39,710 nt of DNA from Syntrophaceae bacterium UBA6252 (GCA_002441265.1 DJVQ01000021.1:1-39710); one strand, 5' to 3'; counted from the stretch's first letter, positions 7,503 through 15,697 are shown. The notes: generated from the sequence alone by a model not told the origin. Numbers and translations: made by a program.

Positions 7503-8615
7503 TCAGCTCCGGTAACCGTTTACGGATTCGATGACATGGGTCGCCTGTCTTTCGGTCATCGAATCGAAGAGCGGAAGCACGACCCCCCGGCGGAAGGCGC
7601 GGTACGCTTCGGGAAAATCCCCGGCGTCGTACCCGTACTTCCTGCGATAGTAGGTTTGCATCGGGATGCACTGGGCGCCGTAGTTGGCGCCGATGCCCTT
7701 TTCCCTGAGAAACGCGAGAAATTCCGTCTGGTCCACGGTGTCGTCCAGCACGATGTGGTAGGACTGCCAGTTCGTCCTTCCCGTGGCAGGGAAGGGGGGT
7801 TTTCGGAAGAAGCGTCCCCGGAGTTCCCTGTCGTACCGTTCGGCGACGGCCCGCCGCCGGGCGATGAGGGTCTCCAGGCGTTCGATCTGTCCCAGGACCA
7901 GGGCGGCCTGGATGTCCGTCATGCGGTAGTTGAATCCCGCCTGAACGAAGTCCGGCGTCTGGCCGGAATCGTCCATGCCGTGATTGCGCATGATCCTGAA
8001 AAACGACGCCCGGCCGGAATCGTTCGTCGCCAGCACCCCTCCCTCCCCGGAGGTCACCGCCTTCCGGGGGTGGAGCGAAAAAGAGCCGGCGGCTCCGAAG
8101 CTTCCGACCTTTCTTCCCGACCACTGCGACCCCAGGGCGCAGGCGGCGTCTTCCACGACGGGGAGCCGGTGCGATTCGGCGATTTCCAGGATTTTCCCCA
8201 TGTCCGCGGGGAAACCGAATTCGTGAACCGGCATGAGGACTTTCGTGCGCCCGCTGATCGCCCGGGCCATGCCGTCCGGCTGGATGTTGAAGCTTCCCGG
8301 GTCGACGTCCACGAAAACGGGCTTCGCGCCGGTCAGTTCGACGGCGTTGGCCGTGGCGACGTGGGAGAAGGCGGGAACGATGACCTCGTCCCCCGGTCCG
8401 GTCCCGAACGACAGCAGGGCGAGGTGCAGGGTGGCGGTTCCGCTGGAAACCGCGACGGCATGGTCGACGCCGACCGTCGCCGCGACGGCCGCCTCCAGGG
8501 CCGCCACGCGGCTTCCCTGGACCAGTTGTCCCGATTCCAGGACGGCGCGGACGTTTTCCCGGTCTCTTCGGTCGATCGACGGACGGGCAAGAGGAACGAT
8601 CACAGGTTCCGACAA
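7503..8615 (-). CDS. DegT/DnrJ/EryC1/StrS family sugar aminotransferase
   Basis: A 370-residue PLP enzyme of the sugar aminotransferase family. Visible hallmarks: SSGTATLHLAL phosphate-binding segment (about 57-67), VVEDAA with the cofactor-contacting Asp156, and the Schiff-base Lys185 in SLHPRKAVTSGEGG. It transfers an amino group, usually from glutamate, to a keto nucleotide sugar. The predicted start is TTG at 8613-8615, supported by GAGGAG 7 nt upstream that overlaps the stop of the preceding TPR gene; a GTG at 8601-8603 is an alternative. In the operon it sits directly before the epimerase, consistent with making an amino-dideoxy or similar sugar for surface glycan. Confidence 0.92.
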   Translation of the reverse strand: MSEPVIVPLARPSIDRRDRENVRAVLESGQLVQGSRVAALEAAVAATVGVDHAVAVSSGTATLHLALLSFGTGPGDEVIVPAFSHVATANAVELTGAKPVFVDVDPGSFNIQPDGMARAISGRTKVLMPVHEFGFPADMGKILEIAESHRLPVVEDAACALGSQWSGRKVGSFGAAGSFSLHPRKAVTSGEGGVLATNDSGRASFFRIMRNHGMDDSGQTPDFVQAGFNYRMTDIQAALVLGQIERLETLIARRRAVAERYDRELRGRFFRKPPFPATGRTNWQSYHIVLDDTVDQTEFLAFLREKGIGANYGAQCIPMQTYYRRKYGYDAGDFPEAYRAFRRGVVLPLFDSMTERQATHVIESVNGYRS

Positions 8616-8625
8616 AAGGGTCTCC

Positions 8626-9369
8626 TCACCGGTTTTCCTCGATGTGTTTCAGCAGGGCCAGGCCGTGCCGGAATTCGGGGTTGATCCCCAGCGCTTTCAG
8701 AATGCTTGTCCGGGCCAGCTCCCATTCCTTCCGCTCGACGTGGACCCTGGCGACGTTGTAGTGCAGTCCCTCGTCCCCGGGCGCCACGAGGAGGGCCTTC
8801 CGGAATTCGGCGAGGGCTTCGTCGAGCTTCCCTTCCTTTCGATGTCCGATGCCGGCGGAGTTGTAGTGCCCGACGAGAAAGGAGATGACGTCCTCGTCCT
8901 CCGAGATAAGTTCCCGCGCCTCGTCGATCCGGCCCCGGTCGATGAGCGAACGGGCTTTTTCCGCCCGCCCGGCCGCGTCTCCCTCCGGCGGGGACCCGTC
9001 TTCATCGATTTGACGCTCCGATTCAGTATTTTGACGCTCTTCCATGACCGCCTGAAGCTCCTCCTCCTTGATTCGGATGAGCTGCTTCAGGAAGTCGAGG
9101 GACGTTGCCATGTCGTCGTCCCGGAACGTGACGGGCCCGTATATTTTCTTGAAGGCGGCCGATTCCGCCAGCTCCTGCTGGAGGGCGTTGATCTTGTCGT
9201 GAAGCTGTTTCTCGTCCGCCGGGAGCATCCGGATGGACAGGATCTTTTCCAGTGCCTCCCGGAAATTGATCAGACAGGGGAAAATATTCCCCCTGCTGAT
9301 GAGACGCCGGCATTCTTCCAGCTTCTTGTTGACCAGGGCCGCGTCTTCCCTTCGGATCGGTTCCGCCAT
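8626..9369 (-). CDS. TPR-repeat protein heading sugar-modification operon
   Basis: A 247-residue soluble protein without recognisable catalytic motifs. The N-terminal half is predicted helical and partly coiled coil (about 60-135), followed by an acidic, low-complexity linker (ERQNTESERQIDEDGSPP). The C-terminal half carries TPR-like repeats (EGKLDEALAEFRKALLVAPGDEGLHYNVARVHVERKEWELA). ATG at 9367-9369 has SD GGAAGG; a longer reading from 9495 lacks this support. It is the first gene of the operon with aminotransferase, epimerase and acyltransferase. TPRs in both glycosyltransferases nearby suggest it may be a scaffold for the modification machinery. That role is inference. Confidence 0.78.
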   Translation of the reverse strand: MAEPIRREDAALVNKKLEECRRLISRGNIFPCLINFREALEKILSIRMLPADEKQLHDKINALQQELAESAAFKKIYGPVTFRDDDMATSLDFLKQLIRIKEEELQAVMEERQNTESERQIDEDGSPPEGDAAGRAEKARSLIDRGRIDEARELISEDEDVISFLVGHYNSAGIGHRKEGKLDEALAEFRKALLVAPGDEGLHYNVARVHVERKEWELARTSILKALGINPEFRHGLALLKHIEENR

Positions 9370-9438
9370 GAGATCCTTCCCCCTCCCCGGTTGTGCGGGG
9401 CCTGTTCCCTGGCCCCGGGTCTGCCCACGGGTCTTTCT

Positions 9439-9467
9439 GCATAAAACGTACCCGGGCGGCTTTACAA
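9439..9467 (-). promoter_or_regulatory. Weak candidate sigma-70 promoter for sugar-modification operon
   Basis: On the minus strand: TTGTAA (9462-9467), 17 nt, TTATGC (9439-9444), about 70 nt before the ATG at 9369. The -10 box is poor. No sigma-28 or sigma-54 match was found upstream of this operon, unlike the neighbouring flagellar genes. Confidence 0.25.
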
Positions 9468-9505
9468 AAAAATTTCGGGCCGTTTCGCCCTTCATCCCTC
9501 GTTCC

Positions 9506-9614
9506 AGAGGCGTACCGGAATCCCGCCTCGTCCCCGGGAACGGGGCCCCGCCCCGGAAGATTTTTCCTTTGCCGTTCGAAAATGCGCCGTTCGGACTTTT
9601 TTACGGATTCATCC
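9506..9614 (+). repeat. Degenerate copy of MITE-like repeat
   Basis: Aligns by eye with the right two thirds of the repeat at 13813-13976: the GCGTACCGGAA segment, the CTTTGCCGTTCGAA segment and a degraded right end ending in GGATTCATCC. The left terminal repeat is missing. Together with a weak promoter and the sigma-28 promoter it fills the 361-bp gap between the TPR gene and the 71-residue gene. Confidence 0.65.
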
Positions 9615-9656
9615 GGCCGGACGGTACCCGGGTTCCCGGGCGGGCGAGAATAAAGT

Positions 9657-9684
9657 TAAAGTTTTTCCCGCCCGTTGCCGATAA
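9657..9684 (+). promoter_or_regulatory. Sigma-28 (FliA) promoter for small protein gene
   Basis: Plus strand TAAAGTTT (9657-9664), 12-nt spacer, GCCGATAA (9677-9684). Both boxes match the flagellar sigma-28 consensus exactly. The start site falls about 40 nt before the ATG at 9731. Confidence 0.9.
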
Positions 9685-9730
9685 CAGGAATGCGAAGGAA
9701 TCGCTGGGTTTTAACCCCGAGGTGGCATGG

Positions 9731-9946
9731 ATGACCGTATCCACGTATCACGTAAACAATGTCCTGAAGGCGTACACGAAACAGAACAGGACGAAAATCA
9801 GCGTCTCCGGCTCTCAGGAACAGGCTGCGGACAACCTGTCCAGGGACGTGGTGTCCCTTTCCGTAAAAGAGGCGAAGACCGAAGAGGCTTTCACGAAAAT
9901 CTCGTACACCCTTCTGGACGCCATTGTGAAGAAGCCTCAGAAGTGA
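9731..9946 (+). CDS. Small protein of unknown function under a sigma-28 promoter
   Basis: A 71-residue protein, basic and hydrophilic, with no signal peptide, membrane segment or cysteines. It starts MTVSTYHVNNVLKAYTKQ and continues with charged helical sequence ending KKPQK. I do not recognise the family with certainty. The general pattern (short, helical, flagellar-regulated) is compatible with a chaperone or anti-sigma-like regulator such as FlgM, but no FlgM signature is evident. ATG at 9731 follows GAGGTGG and is preferred over the overlapping out-of-frame ATG at 9727. The clean sigma-28 promoter places it in the late flagellar regulon. The HD-GYP gene starts 67 nt downstream and could be co-transcribed. 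Confidence 0.8.
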   Translation: MTVSTYHVNNVLKAYTKQNRTKISVSGSQEQAADNLSRDVVSLSVKEAKTEEAFTKISYTLLDAIVKKPQK

Positions 9947-10013
9947 TTGTCTTTTCCGGAGATTTTTTCAGAGGCAGGCCGCAAGGCGAAAAACTGCCCG
10001 AATCGAGTAACCC

Positions 10014-11498
10014 ATGAATACCCTGGATGTTCAGAAATACGGCGCGACGGAAAAGAAAATCCTGATCGTCGACGATTATGAATCGGAACGCCTTCTCATG
10101 GTGGATACGCTCACCCGGGCAGGGTACATGCAGATCACCCAGGCCGAGAACGGTTTCGAGGCCATCGGCCGGTTCCAGGGAGGCGGCTACGACCTTGTCA
10201 TCAGCGACGTCATGATGCCGGGCATGGGCGGCCTCGAGCTTCTCAAACGGATTCGGAAAATCGATCCCATCACGCCGGTGATTCTGATCACCGCCCATCC
10301 GGAAACGGAAGTGGCCGTTTCGGCGATCAAGACGGGAGCGGTGGATTTCCTTCCCAAACCCTTCAAGATCGAGGACCTTCTCTTCAAGGTGAACATCTAC
10401 CTGAGGGAAAGAAAGATCCTCGAGGAGGGGCCGGCGGACCGGAACATCGACTTTCAGGAAAAACTTTCCGAACTGTCACGGCAGAGCTACATCTACGATT
10501 CCATCGAGAATTCCGCAGGTCACAACGAAGAGATCTTTCAGAAAATCGTGGATCTCTCCCTCCGGGTCGTGGACGGATCGAGCTGTGCCATCCTGCTGGT
10601 CGACCGGGAGGAGGGGCAGTTCTACCCCCAGATCGTGAAGGGGGAGGACGAGGGCGTCTATCGGTCCGTCGTCATTCCCCAGCTCCGGAACCTTTACGAG
10701 GACGTGCTGACCAGCGGGGAGGCCGTCATGGTCCACTCGGACAGGCATCCCCTGATCAGTCCTTCCGTCATCTGCGCCCCCCTGATGATCCGGAACATGA
10801 ACTTCGGAATCCTCGTCGTACGGAAGAAGATGAACGGATCCGTATTCTCGGACAAGGACTTCCACTACATCGTCAGCCTGACCAAGCGGGCCTCGCTGAA
10901 TCTCGAAAACAAGGTCCTTTACGAGAGCCTCTACTCCAGCGTCGTCGACACCCTGAAATCCCTGGTCGCCTCGGTCCAGGTCCGCGACCACTACACGGAG
11001 GAGCATTCCACGCGGGTCATGACCCTGGCCCTCAGGATCGGGGAGAAGGCGGGCTGCTCGGAAGAGGAGCTGGAATGCCTCAAGATTTCCGCAATGCTCC
11101 ATGACGTGGGGAAAATCGCCATACCGGACAGCATTCTTCTCAAGCCGGACCGCCTCACCTTCGAGGAGTTCACGGTGATCAAGACGCACCCCCTCATCGG
11201 CGAAAACATCCTGAAGCCCATCTCCCTCTTCGACAGGGAGCGAAAAATCATTCAGCACCACCACGAGCGGTGGGACGGAAAGGGGTATCCCGGAGGTCTG
11301 TCCGGAAAGGACATCCCCTTCCTTTCCCGCATCCTCGCCGTGGCCGACTCCTTCGACGCCATGACGAACAACCGTCCCTACCGGAATGCCCTTTCCCCGG
11401 AGATCGCCCTGGAAGAGCTGAAAAAAAACCGGTACACCCAGTTCGACGGCGACGTCGTGGACCTCTTCCTTCCCCTTTTCGAAAAGGGAAATTCCTGA
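10014..11498 (+). CDS. Response regulator with REC, GAF and HD-GYP domains (c-di-GMP phosphodiesterase)
   Basis: A 494-residue signalling protein. REC domain (about 14-130) has the acidic pair Asp20/Asp21, phospho-acceptor Asp65 in ISDVMMPG and Lys115 in LPKPF. A GAF-like sensor domain spans about 160-300. The C-terminal HD-GYP domain (about 310-490) keeps the metal HD pair (363-364, MLHDVGK) and the HHHERWDGKGYPGG motif with GYP at 424-426, so it should hydrolyse cyclic di-GMP. No membrane segment is present. The SD is weak. Position after a sigma-28-driven flagellar gene suggests a link to motility control, probably lowering c-di-GMP when phosphorylated by an unlinked kinase (inference). 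Confidence 0.93.
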   Translation: MNTLDVQKYGATEKKILIVDDYESERLLMVDTLTRAGYMQITQAENGFEAIGRFQGGGYDLVISDVMMPGMGGLELLKRIRKIDPITPVILITAHPETEVAVSAIKTGAVDFLPKPFKIEDLLFKVNIYLRERKILEEGPADRNIDFQEKLSELSRQSYIYDSIENSAGHNEEIFQKIVDLSLRVVDGSSCAILLVDREEGQFYPQIVKGEDEGVYRSVVIPQLRNLYEDVLTSGEAVMVHSDRHPLISPSVICAPLMIRNMNFGILVVRKKMNGSVFSDKDFHYIVSLTKRASLNLENKVLYESLYSSVVDTLKSLVASVQVRDHYTEEHSTRVMTLALRIGEKAGCSEEELECLKISAMLHDVGKIAIPDSILLKPDRLTFEEFTVIKTHPLIGENILKPISLFDRERKIIQHHHERWDGKGYPGGLSGKDIPFLSRILAVADSFDAMTNNRPYRNALSPEIALEELKKNRYTQFDGDVVDLFLPLFEKGNS

Positions 11499-11519
11499 TT
11501 CCTTTCAAGACCGGCTTCT

Positions 11520-11565
11520 TGATGAACTCGTAATAGGCAAATCAACACTTTTTCCGAAGCCGTCA
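11520..11565 (-). repeat. Short internally deleted MITE-like repeat
   Basis: A 46-bp element made almost only of the two ends of the repeat family: one end TGATGAACTCGTAA (11520-11533) and the other, read on the minus strand, TGACGGCTTCGGAAAAAG. It lies 21 bp after the HD-GYP stop codon. Confidence 0.7.
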
Positions 11566-11622
11566 ATTCTTCATTCCCCCGGCGTTTTCCCGACTTGGCC
11601 TGTGACTTTTTCCGCCCCGTTG

Positions 11623-11631
11623 TGCTAAGAT
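11623..11631 (+). promoter_or_regulatory. Candidate extended -10 promoter
   Basis: TGC followed by TAAGAT (11626-11631) forms an extended -10 element about 70 nt before the ATG at 11702. The -35 region (TGTGAC at 11601-11606, 19-nt spacing) is poor. Confidence 0.35.
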
Positions 11632-11701
11632 TTGCCCGTATGCCGTGCGGTCCGGCGGACCCGGGGACGGGGAATCGTCAGGGACCGGAAAGGGGCGGGA
11701 A

Positions 11702-12796
11702 ATGGGAAAATTGCTCGGATGCTTCGCCATCCTTCTTGTTCTGACGGGGATTCCCTGTTCCTCCGGCGCCGGCGAGGGGGACGCCCGGGCCATGGTGTTT
11801 CACCGCGTCGCGGAGCCCCGGGAGAACGCCTTCACCGTTCTCGTTCCCCAGGGATGGAAAACGGAAGGCGGGATCTTTCACATCGACCCCCTGGCGGCGA
11901 ACGGGCCGGGAAACTCCCTCGAACCGAAGTGCGACTTTACGGTGAAAAAGGACGACCGGGGTTCGGTCCACGTCCGGTGGTTGCCCGGCTACAACTATGC
12001 CGACATGAGCGGGAACCCGCGGTTCGCCTATGGCGCCGCGTTCTTCCCCCCGGGAAGTTCCTACCAGGGGATGGTGGTCCGTCCCATGCCGGATGCCCTT
12101 TCCTTCCTGAGGGACCTGTTTCGAACCCTGCATCCCGGGGCTTCGTCCGTGGCGGAAGCGGAGGGAAAATCCCTGCCGGAACTGGCGGGGATCTTCAGGC
12201 GGATCAACGGTCCGGTGAACGACATGCTTGTCGGCCTGGGACTTCCCGCCATGGGGTTTGACGCGGCGGGGCTGGTGGTCGATTACACGGAGGGGGGCGG
12301 GAGATTCCGGCAGGCCCTGGTGACGGTCATCCAGGACAGCCGGGGAAGCGCCGCCATGTGGAGCAACCTCTGCACGATCGCCATGGGGGCCCCCGTCGAG
12401 GAAAGCGACCGCTGGAAGCCCGTCCTGGAAATCGTCCGCCAGTCCCTGGAGTTCAATCCCCGCTGGGTGGCCCGGGTGGCCCAGGCCGCCGGCGAGCGGG
12501 CGGCCATCGTCCGGGAGACCATGGAGCACATCCAGAAAGTGGACCGGGAGATCTGGGACAACCGCCGGAAGACGCAGGACCGGATCGCCGAGGACAGCTA
12601 TCTCGCCCTTACCGGACAGGAGGATTACGTGAACCCGTACACCGGCGAGACCGAGCGGGACTCGTCGGCCTACCGGTACCGATGGACGACGGCGGGAGGG
12701 GACCGGATCTACACCGACGAGGAAAGTTTCAATCCCAACGGGAACCCCGGGCTGTCCGGCGTCGAATGGAAGAAGACGCCCGTCCGGGAACGGTGA
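11702..12796 (+). CDS. Exported protein of unknown function
   Basis: A 364-residue protein with a clear signal peptide (MGKLLGCFAILLVLTGIPC, cleavage probably after SSGA). The Cys at residue 19 is preceded by Pro, so it is a poor lipobox and periplasmic release is more likely than lipidation. The mature part starts with a segment (ENAFTVLVPQGWKTEGG) like those seen in proteins with a PsbP/DUF1795-type fold. A helical stretch (about 255-300) and a C-terminal part rich in Tyr/Thr/Gly follow (NPYTGETERDSSAYRYRWTTAGG). ATG at 11702 is chosen because the signal peptide begins there and GGAAAGGGGCGGG precedes it. The function is not known. Confidence 0.8.
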   Translation: MGKLLGCFAILLVLTGIPCSSGAGEGDARAMVFHRVAEPRENAFTVLVPQGWKTEGGIFHIDPLAANGPGNSLEPKCDFTVKKDDRGSVHVRWLPGYNYADMSGNPRFAYGAAFFPPGSSYQGMVVRPMPDALSFLRDLFRTLHPGASSVAEAEGKSLPELAGIFRRINGPVNDMLVGLGLPAMGFDAAGLVVDYTEGGGRFRQALVTVIQDSRGSAAMWSNLCTIAMGAPVEESDRWKPVLEIVRQSLEFNPRWVARVAQAAGERAAIVRETMEHIQKVDREIWDNRRKTQDRIAEDSYLALTGQEDYVNPYTGETERDSSAYRYRWTTAGGDRIYTDEESFNPNGNPGLSGVEWKKTPVRER

Positions 12797-12867
12797 GCCC
12801 CCTCCGGGACCGATGCCGGCCCGGCGGCCGGGGGACACCATGCCTCCGGGGAAAAGAGGAGGAGGTC

Positions 12868-13815
12868 ATGTCGAAGATCAGGCTCGGAATCAGTTCCTGC
12901 CTGCTGGGGGAACGGGTCCGGTGGAACGGGGAGCACAAACTCGATCCGTTCCTGGCCCACACCCTGGGAGGGTACGTGGAGTATGTTCCCGTCTGTCCCG
13001 AGGTGGAATGCGGCCTGGGGGTTCCCCGGGAGACGATGCGCCTCGTCGGGGATGCCGCCTCCCCCCGGCTCGTCACGACCCGGACGAACGTGGACATGAC
13101 GGACCGGATGACCGCGTGGGCGAAAGAACGGGTCGAGGCCCTGGAGAAGGAGAATCTGGACGGTTTCATCTTCAAGAGCGGTTCCCCCAGCAGCGGGATG
13201 GAACGGGTCAAGGTCTACAACGACCGGGGCGTCCCAGAGAAAAAGGGGGTGGGACTGTTCGCCCGGGCCTTCATGGACCGCTTCCCCCTTCTGCCCGTGG
13301 AGGACGAGGGGCGGCTTCACGATGTCCATCTCCGGGAAAACTTCATCGAGAGCGTCTTCACCCTCCACCGGTGGCGGGAGGCCGTCGGAAAGGGAAGAAC
13401 CCGCCGCGTCCTGGTGGATTTCCACTCCCGCCACAAGCTCCTTCTCATGGCGCACAGCCCGAAGCACCTCCGGGAAATGGGAAAGCTCGTGGCCGACCCG
13501 GCAAGCCGCTCCCCGGCGGACCTCTTCGAACGATACCAGAAGGCCCTCCTGGAGGCCCTCCGGCTGAAGGCGACCGCGGCGAAGCACGTCAACGTCCTTC
13601 ATCATGTTCTCGGCTATTTCAGGAAGGACCTGAGCGGGGACGAGAAGCGGGAGCTCCTGGAACTTCTCGAGGAATACCGCCGGGGGAACCTCCCCCTGAT
13701 CGTGCCGGTGACCCTGGCCGGCCATTACGTCCGCAAGTACGACATGGACTACCTCCGGGACCAGGTGTATCTCCGGCCGCATCCTTTGGAACTGCAGCTC
13801 AGAAACCACAGTTGA
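12868..13815 (+). CDS. DUF523 and DUF1722 (YbgA-like) two-domain protein
   Basis: A 315-residue protein with an N-terminal DUF523 domain (about 3-150; ISSCLLGERVRWNG, VCPEVECGLGVPRE, FKSGSPSSGM) and a C-terminal DUF1722 domain (about 190-305; DFHSRHKLLLMAHSP, LPLIVPVTLAGHYV). DUF523 proteins have conserved cysteines (Cys11, and the pair in CPEVEC) that may bind a metal or thiol substrate; activity is unproven. The E. coli DUF1722 protein YbgA lies beside the photolyase gene, and the same adjacency to a photolyase occurs here. SD GGAGGAGG supports the start. Its stop TGA (13813-13815) is also the first three bases of a MITE-like repeat. Confidence 0.92.
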   Translation: MSKIRLGISSCLLGERVRWNGEHKLDPFLAHTLGGYVEYVPVCPEVECGLGVPRETMRLVGDAASPRLVTTRTNVDMTDRMTAWAKERVEALEKENLDGFIFKSGSPSSGMERVKVYNDRGVPEKKGVGLFARAFMDRFPLLPVEDEGRLHDVHLRENFIESVFTLHRWREAVGKGRTRRVLVDFHSRHKLLLMAHSPKHLREMGKLVADPASRSPADLFERYQKALLEALRLKATAAKHVNVLHHVLGYFRKDLSGDEKRELLELLEEYRRGNLPLIVPVTLAGHYVRKYDMDYLRDQVYLRPHPLELQLRNHS

Positions 13816-13976
13816 CGGCTTCGTAAAAAGTCCATATGCTGCGTTGCCCTTCCCCCCTCCTCCCTGCGGCGTACCGGAAGTACGCCTCGGTCGTCGGGGA
13901 TCGGGCGCCTTGCCTCTGGAGCTTTTTACTTTGCCGTTCGAAGAAAGCGTTGTTTGGATTTCTTACGAGTTCGTCA
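13813..13976 (+). repeat. MITE-like repeat, best-preserved copy (164 bp)
   Basis: Ends are imperfect terminal inverted repeats: TGACGGCTTCGTAAAAAG on the left and, on the opposite strand of the right end, TGACGAACTCGTAAGAAA. It has no coding capacity. It contains an internal hairpin GCGTAC-CGGAA-GTACGC (about 13869-13885). CACAGT (preceding bases) recurs after the right end, followed directly by a second partial copy. The first TGA is the stop codon of the DUF523/DUF1722 gene. Confidence 0.8.
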
Positions 13977-13980
13977 CAGT

Positions 13981-14016
13981 TGACGGCTTCGTAAAAAAAG
14001 TCCATATGCCGCGTTG
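13981..14016 (+). repeat. Partial MITE-like repeat (left end only)
   Basis: Repeats the left about 36 bp of the element at 13813 (TGACGGCTTCGTAAAAA, then GTCCATATGC) 4 bp after that element ends. The rest of the copy is missing; unrelated sequence leads to the photolyase start. Confidence 0.75.
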
Positions 14017-14068
14017 ACCGGCTTTTTGTTCGTCCGTCGCGGTTGAGAGGTATCGGGGGGAGAAGACG

Positions 14069-15421
14069 ATGCGGGAAGAGCGGATCCGGGTGCTCCGGGC
14101 GGGGCGGGAAAGCGGCGGCCCCGTCCTGTACTGGATGAGCCGCGACCAGCGGGCGATCGACAACGACGCCCTTGTTTTCGCGGGAACGCTCGCCCTGGAG
14201 CGAAAGGCCCCCCTGGCGGCGGTGTTCTGCCTTCAGGACCGTTTTCTCGGGGCGACGGAACGGCAGTACGGGTTCATGCTCCGGGGGCTCGAGGAGGTGA
14301 AGGCGTCCCTGGGCGGGCTGGGGGTCCCCTTTTTCCTTCTCCGCGGGGAGCCCGGGGAGGTGATCCCCCGTTTCGCCGGGGAGGAGGGGGTGTCCGCCGT
14401 GGTGGCCGATTTCGATCCCCTCCGGATCAAGCGGCGGTGGAAGGAGTCGGTCCGGGCCGCCCTGGACATCCCCTTCTACGAGGTGGACGCTCACAACGTG
14501 GTTCCCTGTTTCGCCGCGTCCGGCCGGCAGGAATACGCCGCCCGGACATTCCGGCCGAAAGTGCTGAGGGTTCTCGACGATTACCTGGAGGAATACCCGC
14601 CGCCCCCGGCGCGCCACCCCTTCCCGTGGAAGGGGCGCAGCGAAACCGCCTGGTCCGCGGACGAACTCCTGGCCGTCCTCCCGGTGGACCGCGGCGTTCG
14701 GGAAGTGCGGTGGATCCGGCCCGGGACACGGGCCGGGATGTCCGCCCTCGGGGAGTTCGTGAAGGAACGGCTGGAATCCTACCCCCTGCGGCGGAACGAT
14801 CCGGTCGCGGACGGCCAGTCCGGTCTCTCCCCCTATCTTCACTTCGGACAGATCTCCCCCCGGCGGGTCGCCCTGGCGGCGGCGGGCGCGGCGGCATCCC
14901 CGGAGGCCAAGAAGGCCTTTCTCGAGGAGGCTGTTGTCCGGAGGGAGCTTTCCGACAACTTCTGCTTCTTCAACGACCGCTACGATTCCCTCGAGGGGGC
15001 CCCGGGATGGGCGAGAAAAACCCTCGACGACCACCGGAAGGACCGCCGGCCCTGGAATTACGGCCCCGAGCGGCTCGAAGGGGCGGCGACCCACGACCCC
15101 CTGTGGAACGCCGCCCAGATGGAGATGGTGAAAACGGGGAAGATGCACGGATATCTCCGGATGTACTGGGCGAAAAAGATCCTGGAATGGACGGCGGCGC
15201 CGGAGGAGGCCCTCCGGATCGCCGTCGATCTGAACGACCGGTATGAGCTGGACGGCCGGGACCCCAACGGGTACACGGGGTGCCTGTGGTCCGTCGGCGG
15301 CCTCCACGACCGCGCCTGGCCGTCCCGTCCCGTCTTCGGAAACATCCGGTACATGAACGACCGCGGCGCCCGAAGAAAGTTCGACGGGGAGGCATACATC
15401 CGGAAAGTGGAGGCCCTCTGA
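14069..15421 (+). CDS. phr: Class II deoxyribodipyrimidine photolyase
   Basis: A 450-residue flavoprotein that uses light to split cyclobutane pyrimidine dimers in DNA. Class II hallmarks are YWMSRDQRAIDNDAL near the N-terminus (about 21-35), SGLSPYLHFGQIS (about 250) in the FAD-binding half, then VVRRELSDNFCFFN and the C-terminal MYWAKKILEW and NGYTGCLWSVGGLHDRAW regions. Length fits the family (about 440-480). The N-terminal alpha/beta antenna domain is about 18-150. ATG at 14069 follows GGGGGGAGAAGACG. The DUF1722-protein gene upstream is a recurring photolyase neighbour. The stop TGA at 15419-15421 is simultaneously the first triplet of another repeat copy. A photolyase in a presumed anaerobe implies some exposure to light or a shallow habitat (inference). 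Confidence 0.95.
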   Translation: MREERIRVLRAGRESGGPVLYWMSRDQRAIDNDALVFAGTLALERKAPLAAVFCLQDRFLGATERQYGFMLRGLEEVKASLGGLGVPFFLLRGEPGEVIPRFAGEEGVSAVVADFDPLRIKRRWKESVRAALDIPFYEVDAHNVVPCFAASGRQEYAARTFRPKVLRVLDDYLEEYPPPPARHPFPWKGRSETAWSADELLAVLPVDRGVREVRWIRPGTRAGMSALGEFVKERLESYPLRRNDPVADGQSGLSPYLHFGQISPRRVALAAAGAAASPEAKKAFLEEAVVRRELSDNFCFFNDRYDSLEGAPGWARKTLDDHRKDRRPWNYGPERLEGAATHDPLWNAAQMEMVKTGKMHGYLRMYWAKKILEWTAAPEEALRIAVDLNDRYELDGRDPNGYTGCLWSVGGLHDRAWPSRPVFGNIRYMNDRGARRKFDGEAYIRKVEAL

Positions 15422-15548
15422 CGGCTTCGGAAAAAGTCCATATGCTGCGTTGCCCGTCCTCCCTCCTCCCTGCGGCGTACCCCACGTACGCCTCGGTCGT
15501 CGGGACTCGGGCGCCTTGGCTGCGGAGCTTTTTCCTTTGCCGTCCAGA
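15419..15548 (+). repeat. MITE-like repeat lacking its right end
   Basis: Starts TGACGGCTTCGGAAAAAG and follows the copy at 13813 closely up to TTTGCCGTCCAGAG, then diverges before the right terminal repeat. The internal hairpin is kept with another loop: GCGTAC-CCCAC-GTACGC. The first TGA is the photolyase stop codon. Confidence 0.78.
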
Positions 15549-15553
15549 GTAGT

Positions 15554-15697
15554 CCGGCCCTTCAGGGCCGGCGGCCTTTGACGTTCCGGCGTCCGAAGCG
15601 CCGGGGCTGAAGCCCCGGACCACATTTGAAGATTTACGAGAGCCCGGGCCTGCTCCGGCCGGTGTCTGTCCGATGGAATCCGGCCCTTCAGGGCCGG
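15554..15697 (+). repeat. Cluster of three related GC-rich hairpins
   Basis: CCGGCCC-TTCA-GGGCCGG occurs twice (15554-15571 and 15680-15697), each continuing with CGG. Between them is a related palindrome CCGGGGCTGAAGCCCCGG (15601-15618). They resemble REP-type extragenic palindromes. This is part of a 473-bp gap between photolyase and radical SAM genes with no credible gene. Confidence 0.65.

Noticed and set aside
11702..12796. Lipoprotein call for the exported protein
   Set aside because: The Cys is preceded by Ile-Pro, a poor lipobox, while a type I cleavage site follows closely.
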